DNA of 64,000 nucleotides from Actinomyces ruminis (GCF_002154335.2 NZ_MTPX02000041.1:1-64000); one strand, 5' to 3'; numbered from the stretch's first letter, positions 45,568 to 53,629 are shown. The notes: a model not told the origin generated them from the letters alone. Made by a program: numbers and translations.

Positions 45568-46056
45568 ATGTGGGGGGCTGTCGGCGTGTTCGGGTTCAGT
45601 CTGTCGATAATCGTCTATTGGGTGTTGGCGATGTTTACCGACACCGGGCCGGGTGAGTTTGCGCGGGAGATCAGTGCGCAGATGGGAGTCAAGAACAATT
45701 TGTCGCTCACGATTCCGGCCACTGCCCTGGCTTTTTTGTGTGCTTGTCCGCTGGGAGTGCCCGTGATAGCGGACTCGGTGTTCGGGACGGTGTTGGGCTT
45801 CGCTGGCTTTTTCTTCGTGCTGGTCGGATTGGTGAGTTTTTTGCCGGTTTCTTTGCCGGCGTGGATGTATCCGGAGTGGCATGTGGAGTGGCGGCGTCGG
45901 CGCCGGCGCGAGCGGCTCGCGGAGGCCAATGTCTGGCGCGACACCTCCCGCCTGGAGCCGGGAGGGCCTTCCGGATCGGCAGCCGGTTGTGTCAATGGGC
46001 CCTTCGACTCGGCAACTACGGACTCTTTCCCCGACTCTCCAGGAGATGACGCATGA
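45568..46056 (+). CDS. Small multi-pass membrane protein, candidate immunity protein
   Basis: A 162-residue protein with about three hydrophobic segments (residues 3-25, 45-65 and 70-95), then a basic patch (RRRRRRE) and an acidic, Ser-rich tail. No family is recognised. ATG at 45568 is chosen over an in-frame GTG at 45559 because AAAGGAGG at 45552-45559 is at the right distance for the ATG. It lies 24 bp after the effector-like gene and overlaps the next gene (ATGA). Position and membrane location fit an immunity protein for a membrane-active effector. This is inference. Confidence 0.55.
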   Translation: MWGAVGVFGFSLSIIVYWVLAMFTDTGPGEFAREISAQMGVKNNLSLTIPATALAFLCACPLGVPVIADSVFGTVLGFAGFFFVLVGLVSFLPVSLPAWMYPEWHVEWRRRRRRERLAEANVWRDTSRLEPGGPSGSAAGCVNGPFDSATTDSFPDSPGDDA

Positions 46057-46565
46057 GTTCAAGGTCCAACCCCGACCTGCCCCAGGAATTCGCGGGCAGC
46101 TTCGTAAAGGTATCCGCGCCCGCCGGCTGGGTTCAGCTGGACCCCGCTGGCATTCCCGGCGTCCCGGGTGCTGAGACCGCCCCCGGCGAGGCGGGGCATG
46201 TGGACCTGATCTGTGCCGAGCGGCCGGACAGCCCCCGCTTCGCCGAGAACTGCGTGATAACCGTCGCAGAGCTGCCCGAGGATGTCTCGGCGGAGAACTG
46301 GTTCCGGGACTCAACCACGCAGCTCATGAATTCCGTACCCGGTTTCCAACTGATTGACATCGCCGAGTGGGAGCCCGTCGGGCCCGGCCTGCTGCGCTCC
46401 GGCGTCTACATCCAGGACACCGTCTCGGTCACCGCCCTGCAATGGACTTGGGTGAGCGAGACCTCGCGGCGGGGGTTCACCGCTACGTTCTCCTGCTCCA
46501 CCCGTGATTGCGGCACGGCGGTGGAGCGATTCTTGGCCATGATCGTCACACTGGAGGAGATCTGA
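46053..46565 (+). CDS. LpqN/LpqT-like (Mog1/PsbP-fold) protein without signal peptide
   Basis: A 170-residue protein whose layout (FVKVSAPAGWVQLD at the start, ENWFRDSTTQLMNSVPGFQLID in the middle, then strands ending in ERFLAMIVTLEEI) resembles mycobacterial LpqN and related PsbP-like proteins. No lipobox is present, so it is likely cytoplasmic. Such proteins recur next to type VII secretion substrates in actinobacteria, possibly as chaperones. It overlaps both neighbours, which marks a tight operon. Confidence 0.5.
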   Translation: MSSRSNPDLPQEFAGSFVKVSAPAGWVQLDPAGIPGVPGAETAPGEAGHVDLICAERPDSPRFAENCVITVAELPEDVSAENWFRDSTTQLMNSVPGFQLIDIAEWEPVGPGLLRSGVYIQDTVSVTALQWTWVSETSRRGFTATFSCSTRDCGTAVERFLAMIVTLEEI

Positions 46566-47380
46566 TGGCGCGGCTGGAGACGAGCGGATACACTCCGGTG
46601 TTGATCCTCGGCGATGCGGAATGGCTGTCCCTGCGCGCCGTGGCGATGGGAGGGCGCATCCCGAAAGACCGCATTGCCCGGCGGCTGCGGCGCAGCGGAG
46701 TCCTGGACGATCAGGGCATCACGCCGTCCGCGGCTCCTGCCCTGCACGGCGTTGCCGGGGCCACCCGGCACCTTGACGTTGCCCGCTTCTCGCCCGCGCG
46801 TCCAGGGCAACGCGCTGAGGCATGGATAGGTCCGGAGCGCGCGACCATCGTCAAGCACGAGCCGGACGGGTATCACGTCTACGGTCTCGATGGGTGCGAG
46901 GTGCCCTCCGCCTTCGTACAGCTGCTTGATGTACGGCCGCGCCATAATATCGACCTAGGGCCGCGCATCCTGCCGCAGTCGGTGTACAGCTTCATCGACT
47001 CCGGGGACTTGGATGCCCTCGCCGAGGAATTCGCCCGTATCGCACGCCAGCTCGATCGTGGCGGGGAGCCGGGACAGCTCGGTGGGCCCACACCGCTCAC
47101 GGACGGGTTCGCCAGCGGCCAGTGGACACTCTCGCTGATCTCCACGAGCACACCACGAGATGGCGGCTGGGAGGTCGTGGGCTCCCTGACCACTCTGTCC
47201 GTCCCCGAATGCCTTTACGAACTGATCCCCAAGTCCGTCGCCACGGCTCTCGACGGCGGTGCCGCGCCCGAGGTGGTCGCCCAAGTAGCGGCCTCGGACC
47301 TGCCCGAGGAGTTGGTTCTGGCGCACATGACCTCACTGGAACTGTGGATGCGCGTAAGCTCCTGGTTCTTCGCCGCCTGA
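46565..47380 (+). CDS. Hypothetical protein, possibly EspG-like secretion chaperone
   Basis: A 271-residue soluble protein with an N-terminal region of alternating strands (YTPVLILGDAEWLSLRA), a middle segment with LLDVRPRHNIDLGPRIL, and a C-terminal stretch of strands and helices. The size and alpha/beta layout are compatible with EspG-type chaperones of ESX substrates, but I do not see a diagnostic motif. ATG at 46565 overlaps the previous stop and follows GGAGGAG. It is the last gene of the five-gene cassette. Confidence 0.45.
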   Translation: MARLETSGYTPVLILGDAEWLSLRAVAMGGRIPKDRIARRLRRSGVLDDQGITPSAAPALHGVAGATRHLDVARFSPARPGQRAEAWIGPERATIVKHEPDGYHVYGLDGCEVPSAFVQLLDVRPRHNIDLGPRILPQSVYSFIDSGDLDALAEEFARIARQLDRGGEPGQLGGPTPLTDGFASGQWTLSLISTSTPRDGGWEVVGSLTTLSVPECLYELIPKSVATALDGGAAPEVVAQVAASDLPEELVLAHMTSLELWMRVSSWFFAA

Positions 47381-47439
47381 GGCGACCCGCACCCATAGCT
47401 CTCGGCGACACTGCGCGAGCAGCACGCCGGCACCCACCA

Positions 47440-47664
47440 GGGAGAGCCTCAGGCATCTCGATCTCGACGACGCGCGCTGCAGCGGGCAAGGCCCTGCTCG
47501 ACGCCGACGACGTCTCACGCGCCGAGGCAGCAAAGATCTTCAAGCTCACTAAGACCGAGCGCGCCGTCGCACTCCCGTCACGCCGACGGTCAGAGCCGAG
47601 CGTCGCGGATGCGACCGACCAGCAGCCACGCCGTTCCCGCCGCTCTGTCCTCCTCAGCTCGTAG
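47440..47664 (+). pseudogene. Fragment of a serine recombinase C-terminal helix-turn-helix
   Basis: The reading frame here contains GKALLDADDVSRAEAAKIFKL, which resembles the C-terminal DNA-binding helix-turn-helix of DNA invertases and resolvases. No catalytic domain precedes it. It is in the opposite orientation to the recombinase remnant at 47702-47953. It is probably debris of a mobile element at the edge of the accessory segment. Confidence 0.45.
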
Positions 47665-47701
47665 GTACCTACCTCACGGTGCCACGACGGCACCCAACCT
47701 G

Positions 47702-47953
47702 TCACGAGTAACTAAGTCCTAAGTACCGCTCTGGATCACGCATACGCCGCGCCTCACGGACCTGCGGAGTCATCATGGTCGGCCGACCACCAACACGACG
47801 ACGCGCACGAACAGCCGCCAGGCCCTCACGTGTACGCTCGCGCACCAGATCGCGCTCAAACTCCGCAAACGACGCCGCCACACGCAACGCATCGACCTGC
47901 GCGTCCGGGCTCTGATCCGCCGTCGACACCCGCGCATACCCGACTACGTTCAC
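47702..47953 (-). pseudogene. Internally deleted serine recombinase (resolvase/invertase)
   Basis: Starts with VVGYARVSTADQSPDAQVDAL, the standard N-terminus with catalytic Ser at about residue 10. It then jumps after residue 26 to ASFAEFERDLVRERTREGL, normally found about 90 residues later, and continues with RVGGRPTMMTP. The middle of the catalytic domain and the C-terminal helix-turn-helix are missing. At 83 residues instead of about 190 it cannot be an active recombinase. Confidence 0.75.
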
Positions 47954-48137
47954 CTCGACCGCCCCAAATCCCTATACGGAACATCCCCGCCACCATCAGG
48001 ACGCTGATGGCCCACAGCCAAGCGACGGCCGATCTGCTCCCCCCCAGGCGTTTCCTAGTCGCCGCCCGCCGTCCCTCGGGCACACGGGATTGGTCAACAG
48101 TGCGGGTGTCGCGCGCCAAGACCACAGTCGTGCGCGG

Positions 48138-48644
48138 CTACGCGATGGCAACGAACACTGACACAAGTGAATCGGACACAGGCTCGTAGCGCCTCAAGTC
48201 AGGCCCGGACAGCATGCTGGCCTGGTTCCACACCTCGGGACTCACCTGACCGAAGTCGAGCGTAAAGCACGACTGCTCGGCCACATGCTCCATGAACACC
48301 TTGGACGTGCGACCACTGCTCGCGCGGAACGGGTGGGCCTGGTTCAGGTAGGCGAATACCTCGGCGCCGGCTCGCGCGAAGCCGCCACGGTCAAGCCGCA
48401 TCCAACTAGTGCCTTCAACAAGACGATGCACGTCGGCCAGGTACCGGTCAATCTCGCCAGTGCGGACGTCAGAGAAGGAGGAAAAGATCTTCGACTCACG
48501 CTGCCGTTGGATAGTCTCGGAATACTCCAATTCCCTAAGCAGTACTGGGTCACGTTCGTCGAACAGGTTACGCAGAGTCCCCTGCCCCGTACTGGGGTCG
48601 TAAGTCTCAGCATAGAAGTACGACTCCCAGGTATCGAACACCAT
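48138..48644 (-). CDS. Fic-domain protein with degenerate catalytic motif
   Basis: A 168-residue Fic-fold protein of the VbhT/FicT size class. Fic enzymes transfer AMP to target proteins using the loop HxFx(D/E)GNGRxxR. Here the loop near residue 105 reads HPFRASSGRTSK. The catalytic His and following Pro-Phe are kept, but the acidic metal ligand and the Gly-Asn of the anion hole are replaced by Ala-Ser-Ser. The flanking sequence (AEVFAYLNQA before, VFMEHVAEQS after) is conserved. AMPylation is therefore doubtful. The start overlaps the stop of the antitoxin gene by one base. Confidence 0.8.
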   Translation of the reverse strand: MVFDTWESYFYAETYDPSTGQGTLRNLFDERDPVLLRELEYSETIQRQRESKIFSSFSDVRTGEIDRYLADVHRLVEGTSWMRLDRGGFARAGAEVFAYLNQAHPFRASSGRTSKVFMEHVAEQSCFTLDFGQVSPEVWNQASMLSGPDLRRYEPVSDSLVSVFVAIA

Positions 48645-48895
48645 CAGCGCACAGCAGCAAGCGCCCCGCGACGGGCGGCACGACGACGAGCAGCGGCATG
48701 GGCGCGCCGGCGGTACTCACTCATATCGATCGCGCCCCGCGCATAGTCGGTCAGGTTCTCCACGTCCTCACGGTTCGGGACCCAACCCTCGTGCCACGCA
48801 CTGGCAAGCGACTGCACAACGGCACGCCGCTGAACTTGATCAAGCTGCTCAAATAGCTCAGGCCACCGATACTCAACATCGAACTTCTCAGCCAT
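48644..48895 (-). CDS. VbhA-family antitoxin
   Basis: An 83-residue partner of the Fic protein. The helix motif SAWHEG near residue 33 matches the inhibitory (S/T)xxxE(G/N) of class I Fic antitoxins, whose Glu blocks the ATP site. DYARGAIDMSEYRRRA near residue 55 matches the C-terminal part of VbhA-like proteins. ATG at 48895 is preferred over an upstream in-frame start at 48925 because it follows a GGGGAGAGG-type site. The inhibitory motif is intact although the toxin motif is not. Confidence 0.75.
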   Translation of the reverse strand: MAEKFDVEYRWPELFEQLDQVQRRAVVQSLASAWHEGWVPNREDVENLTDYARGAIDMSEYRRRAHAAARRRAARRGALAAVR

Positions 48896-49200
48896 AACAG
48901 AGCTTCCCTCTCCCCAACGGTCCAACCTTCATTCTACGACGTCGCCCACAACGGTCAAAGAGCAGCTCGGGTCAATTTGGTTCCGGGCGACATTTTCGGG
49001 CGGCTGCGACGCGGCGTGTCGCACTCTCGTGGCGATCGCCCATAAATGATCGTTTTTGTACCGGTCGACGGAACGTCGTGTGATCCGCGTAGAGGTTGAC
49101 GGTGGAAGGGTGGTCAAAAACCCCGCCAAAACCGAAACCAACAATAGACCGTTTTCGACCTGGCCGGGTAAGCTGATGGTGAGATGAAAGGAGACGGGCC
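48896..49200. other. Divergent intergenic region between the two toxin-antitoxin-like pairs
   Basis: About 305 bp, less GC-rich than its surroundings, and it must hold promoters for both divergent pairs. TAGACC at 49145-49150 with TAAGCT at 49169-49174 (18 nt apart) is a possible promoter for the rightward pair, and AAAGGAG lies 8 nt before the ATG at 49201. No gene is visible. Confidence 0.4.
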
Positions 49201-49533
49201 ATGGCTGAGGTAACAGCGACTCGCGTGCGGTTCCGCGACGTCAAGCCCTATGACGCGCCCGCGTCGCTCGACGAGCTGCGTGGGCCCTATGACGGGCTCA
49301 TTGACCTGCCTCACTCTGTGCGCTGGCAGGCGGATCGGCTCGGTGTGGATGTGTCGAACCTGGGCTGGCGGCGTATGGCCTACCAAGCGCTGCTCGCGGA
49401 GGGGACTGCTGACGAGCAGGGCCGCTTGATGAACCGGGATCGGCTCATTGAGACGTGGCCCATCCTGAACATGGACCCGGCCGTGCGCGTCTTGTGGGAG
49501 GGACGGTTCCCCCAGCTTCGGGCGGCCGTGTGA
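49201..49533 (+). CDS. Small protein upstream of AbiEii/MenT-like nucleotidyltransferase, likely antitoxin
   Basis: A 110-residue protein with no recognised domain. It has an SVRWQADRLGVDVSNLGWRRMAYQ segment and an RLIETWPILN segment followed by LWEGRFPQL. ATG at 49201 follows AAAGGAG. Its stop overlaps the GTG of the nucleotidyltransferase gene. Small proteins in this position accompany AbiEii-type toxins as antitoxins. The role is inferred from position. Confidence 0.55.
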   Translation: MAEVTATRVRFRDVKPYDAPASLDELRGPYDGLIDLPHSVRWQADRLGVDVSNLGWRRMAYQALLAEGTADEQGRLMNRDRLIETWPILNMDPAVRVLWEGRFPQLRAAV

Positions 49534-50546
49534 GCGGTGACCAGGAGGAGCAGCGGCGCATCGCGCGCCTGGCCCTGGAGGCCGCCGGCGACGAGGCCGG
49601 CTTCGCCTTGGCTGGCTCGGGCGCTATCCGTGAGCATGGGTTGATCAACCGGCCTACAGAGGACGTAGACCTGTTCACCGTCCAGCAGGAACACGCGCGG
49701 TTCGGCGCGGCGCTTGACCGGATTATCGCCGCGCTGCGCGCGGCCGGCTATAGCGTTGATACTCGCCGCCGCCAGGACGCATTCGCCCAGCTCGCCATCA
49801 TCAGTGCGCAAGGACACAGTACCGACATGGATCTGGGCGTGGATTGGCGGGCTCACCCGCCTGTGCGGCTGGAGGTGGGGCCCGTGCTCGCCATCGAGGA
49901 TGCGGTGGGTAACAAGTTGGGCGCCTTGTTCTCGCGGGCCGAGACCCGCGACTATCTCGACGTGGACACGATCCGGCGGTCCGGCAGGTACAGTGACAAG
50001 GAGCTGCTGAACTTGGTTCGCAATGCCGATGCAGACTTCGACCTAGGGCGGTTCGCTCAGAACCTCGACAATGTGGAGCGCATCCAGCCCGAAGCGGAGC
50101 GTGGCGACGACGAGCCGCACCGAGGCGGCCCTGTGGGGTGGGGGAGAAGCGGTTCCTCCCAGGCCAGAATGGTGCGCAGTGCCAGGCCCAGGTTCCCGAC
50201 CTGGCAGTGCGAGGCGCATCCCTCGGCCTCGGTGAACATCTGGGTGGTAACCGAACGGGCCGCTGTCAGAGTGCGCACCTGCCGTGGCAATTGGGTCAGG
50301 GGCACGTACTGGTCTCACGCTCCGGCGAGCAACAGCACATCCCCGCGCACCTGCGCGGACACGTCCCGGGTGTGCAGCCGCCCAGTGAACCGTAGGAATT
50401 GTGCCGGTGAATCGGTGCCGGTCACCCGCATCCCCTGTTCCAATCCCCATTGGATGACGGGCCGCCTGCTGACGACTGCGAGCGTCCGGTTCACCAGACG
50501 GCGCGGGTCAGCGCCGGGCATGAAGAACTGGGCGGCGCGCTCATAG
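49530..50546 (+). CDS. AbiEii/MenT-like nucleotidyltransferase with replaced C-terminus
   Basis: The first 190 residues are a DUF1814/AbiEii-type nucleotidyltransferase. The ALAGSGAI motif lies near residue 31, the catalytic EDVDLF about 15 residues later, and TDMDLGVDW near residue 95. Enzymes of this group act as toxins by modifying tRNA or other nucleotides. Similarity stops after about ERIQPEAER (around 50100). The remaining 150 codons run antisense to the hydrolase remnant and look non-native (Arg/Pro/Trp-rich). The C-terminal helices that normally follow are lost, so activity is uncertain. The GTG start overlaps the upstream gene. Confidence 0.65.
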   Translation: MSGDQEEQRRIARLALEAAGDEAGFALAGSGAIREHGLINRPTEDVDLFTVQQEHARFGAALDRIIAALRAAGYSVDTRRRQDAFAQLAIISAQGHSTDMDLGVDWRAHPPVRLEVGPVLAIEDAVGNKLGALFSRAETRDYLDVDTIRRSGRYSDKELLNLVRNADADFDLGRFAQNLDNVERIQPEAERGDDEPHRGGPVGWGRSGSSQARMVRSARPRFPTWQCEAHPSASVNIWVVTERAAVRVRTCRGNWVRGTYWSHAPASNSTSPRTCADTSRVCSRPVNRRNCAGESVPVTRIPCSNPHWMTGRLLTTASVRFTRRRGSAPGMKNWAARS

Positions 50547-50782
50547 ACGACGGCGTCGAACTCCCTGCCCACCGCCCGGGCGCCGCGCGCCAGGTACAGG
50601 TACGCCCTGACCCAGCCGGCGTTTGTGCGTGGCATTGGCGACAAGGCGCGGACCTCCTCGATTGCGTGCGGACCGATCAGCTCCGCCCAACGGGTGGCCT
50701 GAAAAGCCTGGTCGGTGGACACCGGGAGCGCTGGCGCGCCCAAGGGCGTGGCATGGAGATCGAATGCGTGGGAGCGGGCCAT
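50057..50782 (-). pseudogene. Broken alpha/beta hydrolase
   Basis: Reads as an alpha/beta hydrolase of the BAAT/FrsA-like kind. Helical N-terminal residues (ALSPMPRTNAGWVRAYLYLARG) are followed directly by the late part of the fold (DVLLLAGA and DQYVPL with the acid-loop Asp, then CASHCQVGN with a His). The central segment with the catalytic Ser elbow is absent. A TGA at 50315-50317 interrupts AGA-DQYVP in frame, where a CGA or GGA codon would be expected. Beyond about 50140 the frame runs into the antisense of the nucleotidyltransferase gene. The ATG at 50782 still has an AGGGGG site. Confidence 0.6.
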
Positions 50783-50811
50783 CGAGCCCCCTAAGGAAAA
50801 TGATCGTTGCT

Positions 50812-50824
50812 GTTTCGTTGAAAC
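50812..50824. promoter_or_regulatory. Candidate TetR operator
   Basis: GTTTC-GTT-GAAAC is an inverted repeat with 5-bp arms in the divergent gap between the hydrolase remnant and the tetR gene, a normal place for a TetR self-regulating operator. Confidence 0.45.
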
Positions 50825-50923
50825 TAATCCCGGTCGGGGCGCCATGTCAAAACGGTCATCTCGATTTATGGAGGGGTGGTATGTGCAGGGCGGGCCGACG
50901 CCGTCGCGCCATATCCTGGCCGC

Positions 50924-51556
50924 ATGCCGCGCGTCACCCAGTCCTACCGAGACCGTCAAACCGCCCGCATCGTGGCCGCGGCGGAGGCCTGCTTCGCCAG
51001 GCGCGGCTTCGACGGCGCCTCAATGGATGAGATCATCGCCGAGGCCGGCATGTCCTCCAGCACCGTCTACCGGTACTTCCCCGAGGGGAAGCAGTCTTTG
51101 ATCCGTGCGGTCCTCGGCCAGGCCGTCGATCCCGTGGTCGAGTGGGTGACGCAGTTGTCCGCGGCGGAGGAACTCCCGCCGTTCGAAGCGGCCTTCGTGG
51201 ACGCCGTCGAACAGGCCTGGAAGTACAAGCAGGGCGAGACCGGTCGCGCCGAGCTCCAAGTCGCCATCTGGGCGGAGTTGGTGCAGCAGCCGGACCTGCG
51301 GGCCATCAACGCCGAGCGTTACGCCCGCGTGCGCGCCGAGATCGCCGGAATCCTCGGGCGCTGGCAGGAGCGCGGTGACATCGCGCCGGGTGCAGACCTG
51401 GGGGCGGCCGCCGCCGTCGTGCACAACGCGGCCATGGGCCTGCTGGTCCAGCAGATCGTTACGGGCGAGTCGGGACGGTTCGACGACGACGTCGCCGCCA
51501 CCGCCCGCGCCCTGGCGGACATGCTGAGCGGCCGAGGTGGGGCCGTCAGCCGATGA
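50924..51556 (+). CDS. TetR/AcrR-family transcriptional regulator
   Basis: A 210-residue regulator with an N-terminal TetR helix-turn-helix (DGASMDEIIAEAGMSSSTVYRYF at about residues 28-50) and an all-helical ligand domain with a TetR_C-type ending. ATG at 50924 places the domain at the usual position. It is divergent from the hydrolase remnant, its likely former target, and its end overlaps the convergent TrkH gene by 11 bp. The ligand is unknown. Confidence 0.88.
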   Translation: MPRVTQSYRDRQTARIVAAAEACFARRGFDGASMDEIIAEAGMSSSTVYRYFPEGKQSLIRAVLGQAVDPVVEWVTQLSAAEELPPFEAAFVDAVEQAWKYKQGETGRAELQVAIWAELVQQPDLRAINAERYARVRAEIAGILGRWQERGDIAPGADLGAAAAVVHNAAMGLLVQQIVTGESGRFDDDVAATARALADMLSGRGGAVSR

Positions 51557-53171
51557 GGGGGCGCTCGGCGGGCATGCGGATCACGCGGCGGCGCTCGCGC
51601 AGCGCCAGGGCCGAGGCGGCCGTCATGGTGCCCACGCGTCCGATGAACATCAGCACGATGATCACGTATTTGGCGCCGGGCGGCAGTATCGGTGTAATGC
51701 CGGTGGACAGGCCCACGGTGGCGAAGGCGCTGATCACCTCGAACAGGATGCGATCCAGAGTGAGATCGGTCAGCTCCAGCAGCAGCAGCGAGGCCACGCC
51801 GACGATGCTCGCCCCGATGAACGCCACGGCCACGCTCAGCCTGACCGTGGACAGGGTGATGCGCCTGCCGAATGCCTCAATGTCCTGATCGCCGCGCGCC
51901 TCGGCCAGAATCGCCAGCACCAGCACCGCGAAGGTGGACACCTTGATGCCGCCGGCCGTCGACGCCGAACCGCCGCCGATGAACATGAGCGCATCCTGAA
52001 GCAGCCAGGTGGACTCGTGCATGTGCTCCGGTGCGATGGTCGACAGCCCGGAGGAACGGGCGTTGACGCTGTTGACCAGCGCGGTCAGGATGCGGCCGCT
52101 GGTGGGCAGTGCTCCGTAGGTATTGGGGTTGTTCCACTCAAAGGCGCCGATCGTGACGGCGGAGAACACGCTGAGGGCCGTATAGGTGGTCAACGTGAGC
52201 TTGGAGTGGAGCGTCAGCTGCCGGGGACGACGCCGGTGGCGCACGACGTCGCGGATCACCGGGAAGCCGATGGCGCCCAGGAAGGTGCCCAGTACGATCG
52301 GCAGCCCCACCCACCAGTCGTTGGCGTAGGGGGCCAACCCCTCCGGCATGACCACGAATCCGGCGTTGTTGAAGATCGACAGCGCCATGAAGAACGCGTA
52401 CCAGGCAGCGTGGCCGAGGTCGAGCCCCAGGGTCAGGAAGCGGGGCAGCAGCACTGCCATGAGCACGGCCTCGACGCCGAAGGCGGTGTAGGCGACGGCA
52501 CGCAGCAGCGATATGACGTCGCCCATGCCCGACATGTTCTCCGAGGCGGCGAGCATGCGCTGCGTCAGCCCCAGGTGGCGGGAGACCGCGAAGGACAGCA
52601 GTGAGGCGAGTGTCATGATGCCCAGACCGCCGATCGCGGCGCCAACGATGATGACAACCTGTCCGAACGGCGACCAGTAGGTAGCTGTGTCCACGGTGGT
52701 TAGTCCCGTAACGCACACGGCCGAGGTCGCCGTGAACAGGGCGTCCACGAAGGGAGCGCGCTCGCCACTCGCGGTGGCGATCGGCAGGCTGAGCAGGGCC
52801 GCAATGCCGGTCACAATGACGGCGAAGACGGTGACCGCCAAGCGGGCCGGGGAGAAACGGGCGATGCGGTCGAAGCGGCTGCGCAGTCCGAGACGCGCCA
52901 GCAGCCCCCGGATACCGCGGACGTCCTCCTGGGCGGCAAGTTGCCGAGCAAACTCATCCGGGGCGGCCGGGCGGCTGGGATCCGTAGGCTCGGCCGTCCC
53001 CATCAGCGCCGCATCCGCCGCATGCCTGCTCCACCCGCTCAGACGGTCCGCGTCGCGCGCGGAACCGACGCGCCCGGCCCCGGCCTGTGCGCCCCTTGCG
53101 GGCGACGACGGCGAGTGATGTGCTCCGGAGTCGGGGCTTGCGGAAGAGGACACGGGGCCATTGTGGGCCAT
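51546..53171 (-). CDS. TrkH/KtrB-family potassium channel subunit
   Basis: K+-translocating membrane subunit with four pore-loop repeats, each with a recognisable selectivity motif: SAVCVTGLTT, FNNAGFVV, NARSSGLSTI and AFATVGLSTGIT. Eight or more membrane segments follow a long, Ser/Pro-rich N-terminus of about 110 residues. The start is uncertain. ATG at 53171 is given; ATG at 53003 would remove most of the unusual N-terminus, and neither has a clear ribosome binding site. It normally works with a TrkA/KtrA subunit, here found 7.6 kb downstream at 43239-43906. Confidence 0.9.
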   Translation of the reverse strand: MAHNGPVSSSASPDSGAHHSPSSPARGAQAGAGRVGSARDADRLSGWSRHAADAALMGTAEPTDPSRPAAPDEFARQLAAQEDVRGIRGLLARLGLRSRFDRIARFSPARLAVTVFAVIVTGIAALLSLPIATASGERAPFVDALFTATSAVCVTGLTTVDTATYWSPFGQVVIIVGAAIGGLGIMTLASLLSFAVSRHLGLTQRMLAASENMSGMGDVISLLRAVAYTAFGVEAVLMAVLLPRFLTLGLDLGHAAWYAFFMALSIFNNAGFVVMPEGLAPYANDWWVGLPIVLGTFLGAIGFPVIRDVVRHRRRPRQLTLHSKLTLTTYTALSVFSAVTIGAFEWNNPNTYGALPTSGRILTALVNSVNARSSGLSTIAPEHMHESTWLLQDALMFIGGGSASTAGGIKVSTFAVLVLAILAEARGDQDIEAFGRRITLSTVRLSVAVAFIGASIVGVASLLLLELTDLTLDRILFEVISAFATVGLSTGITPILPPGAKYVIIVLMFIGRVGTMTAASALALRERRRVIRMPAERPLIG

Positions 53172-53280
53172 TGCGGCCCGTCCCGGACAGAAGCCGGGCG
53201 GTGATGCCCGCTGCCGGTGCGACAAATGTGTGAGATGCGGCGCCCGTGACAAATGGGGGAGGAAACATCCTGTGCGACAG

Positions 53281-53309
53281 TTGAGACACAGGTTATATTG
53301 GTGTTGTAT
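53281..53309 (+). promoter_or_regulatory. Candidate promoter of the BldC-like gene
   Basis: TTGAGA at 53281-53286 and TTGTAT at 53304-53309 are 17 nt apart. An alternative -10, TATATT, lies at 53294-53299 but has only a weak -35 (TGTGCG). Either would start a message shortly before the ATG at 53387. Confidence 0.4.
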
Positions 53310-53386
53310 CAGATCGCGCCGCCGTCGTGTTCCGTCTCGACGGCTGTGCGCGTTCACTCCGACCTGACGACAGGACACCAATAGCC

Positions 53387-53629
53387 ATGGCACCGGGCAT
53401 CTCGACACCTCCTAGCGCCTCGGGCGCCCCCAGCTTCCTTACCGTGGCGGAGGTGGCGGCCATGCTGCGCGTGTCGAAGATGACCGTCTACCGCATGGTC
53501 CACTCCGGTGATCTGCCCGCCATGCAGGTCGGGCGCTCCTTCCGGGTTCCCGAGCGTGCGGTTCAGCAGTACCTCGCGGCCGGACTGGGTGACTGGGGAC
53601 ACGAGGACTCCGCCTCAACCGGTTCCTGA
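53387..53629 (+). CDS. BldC-like helix-turn-helix DNA-binding protein
   Basis: An 80-residue protein with a MerR/excisionase-type winged helix: FLTVAEVAAMLRVSKMTVYRMVHSG, then LPAMQVGRSFRVPERAVQQYL. This matches BldC, a developmental regulator in Streptomyces that is widely kept in other actinobacteria. A phage excisionase is the alternative, but the core neighbours (bS22, murB) argue for BldC. Confidence 0.85.
   Translation: MAPGISTPPSASGAPSFLTVAEVAAMLRVSKMTVYRMVHSGDLPAMQVGRSFRVPERAVQQYLAAGLGDWGHEDSASTGS

Noticed and set aside
51537-52604. A 355-codon + strand frame antisense to TrkH
   Set aside because: It lies opposite the pore-loop coding region, is rich in Gly/His/Gln and has no recognisable domain.
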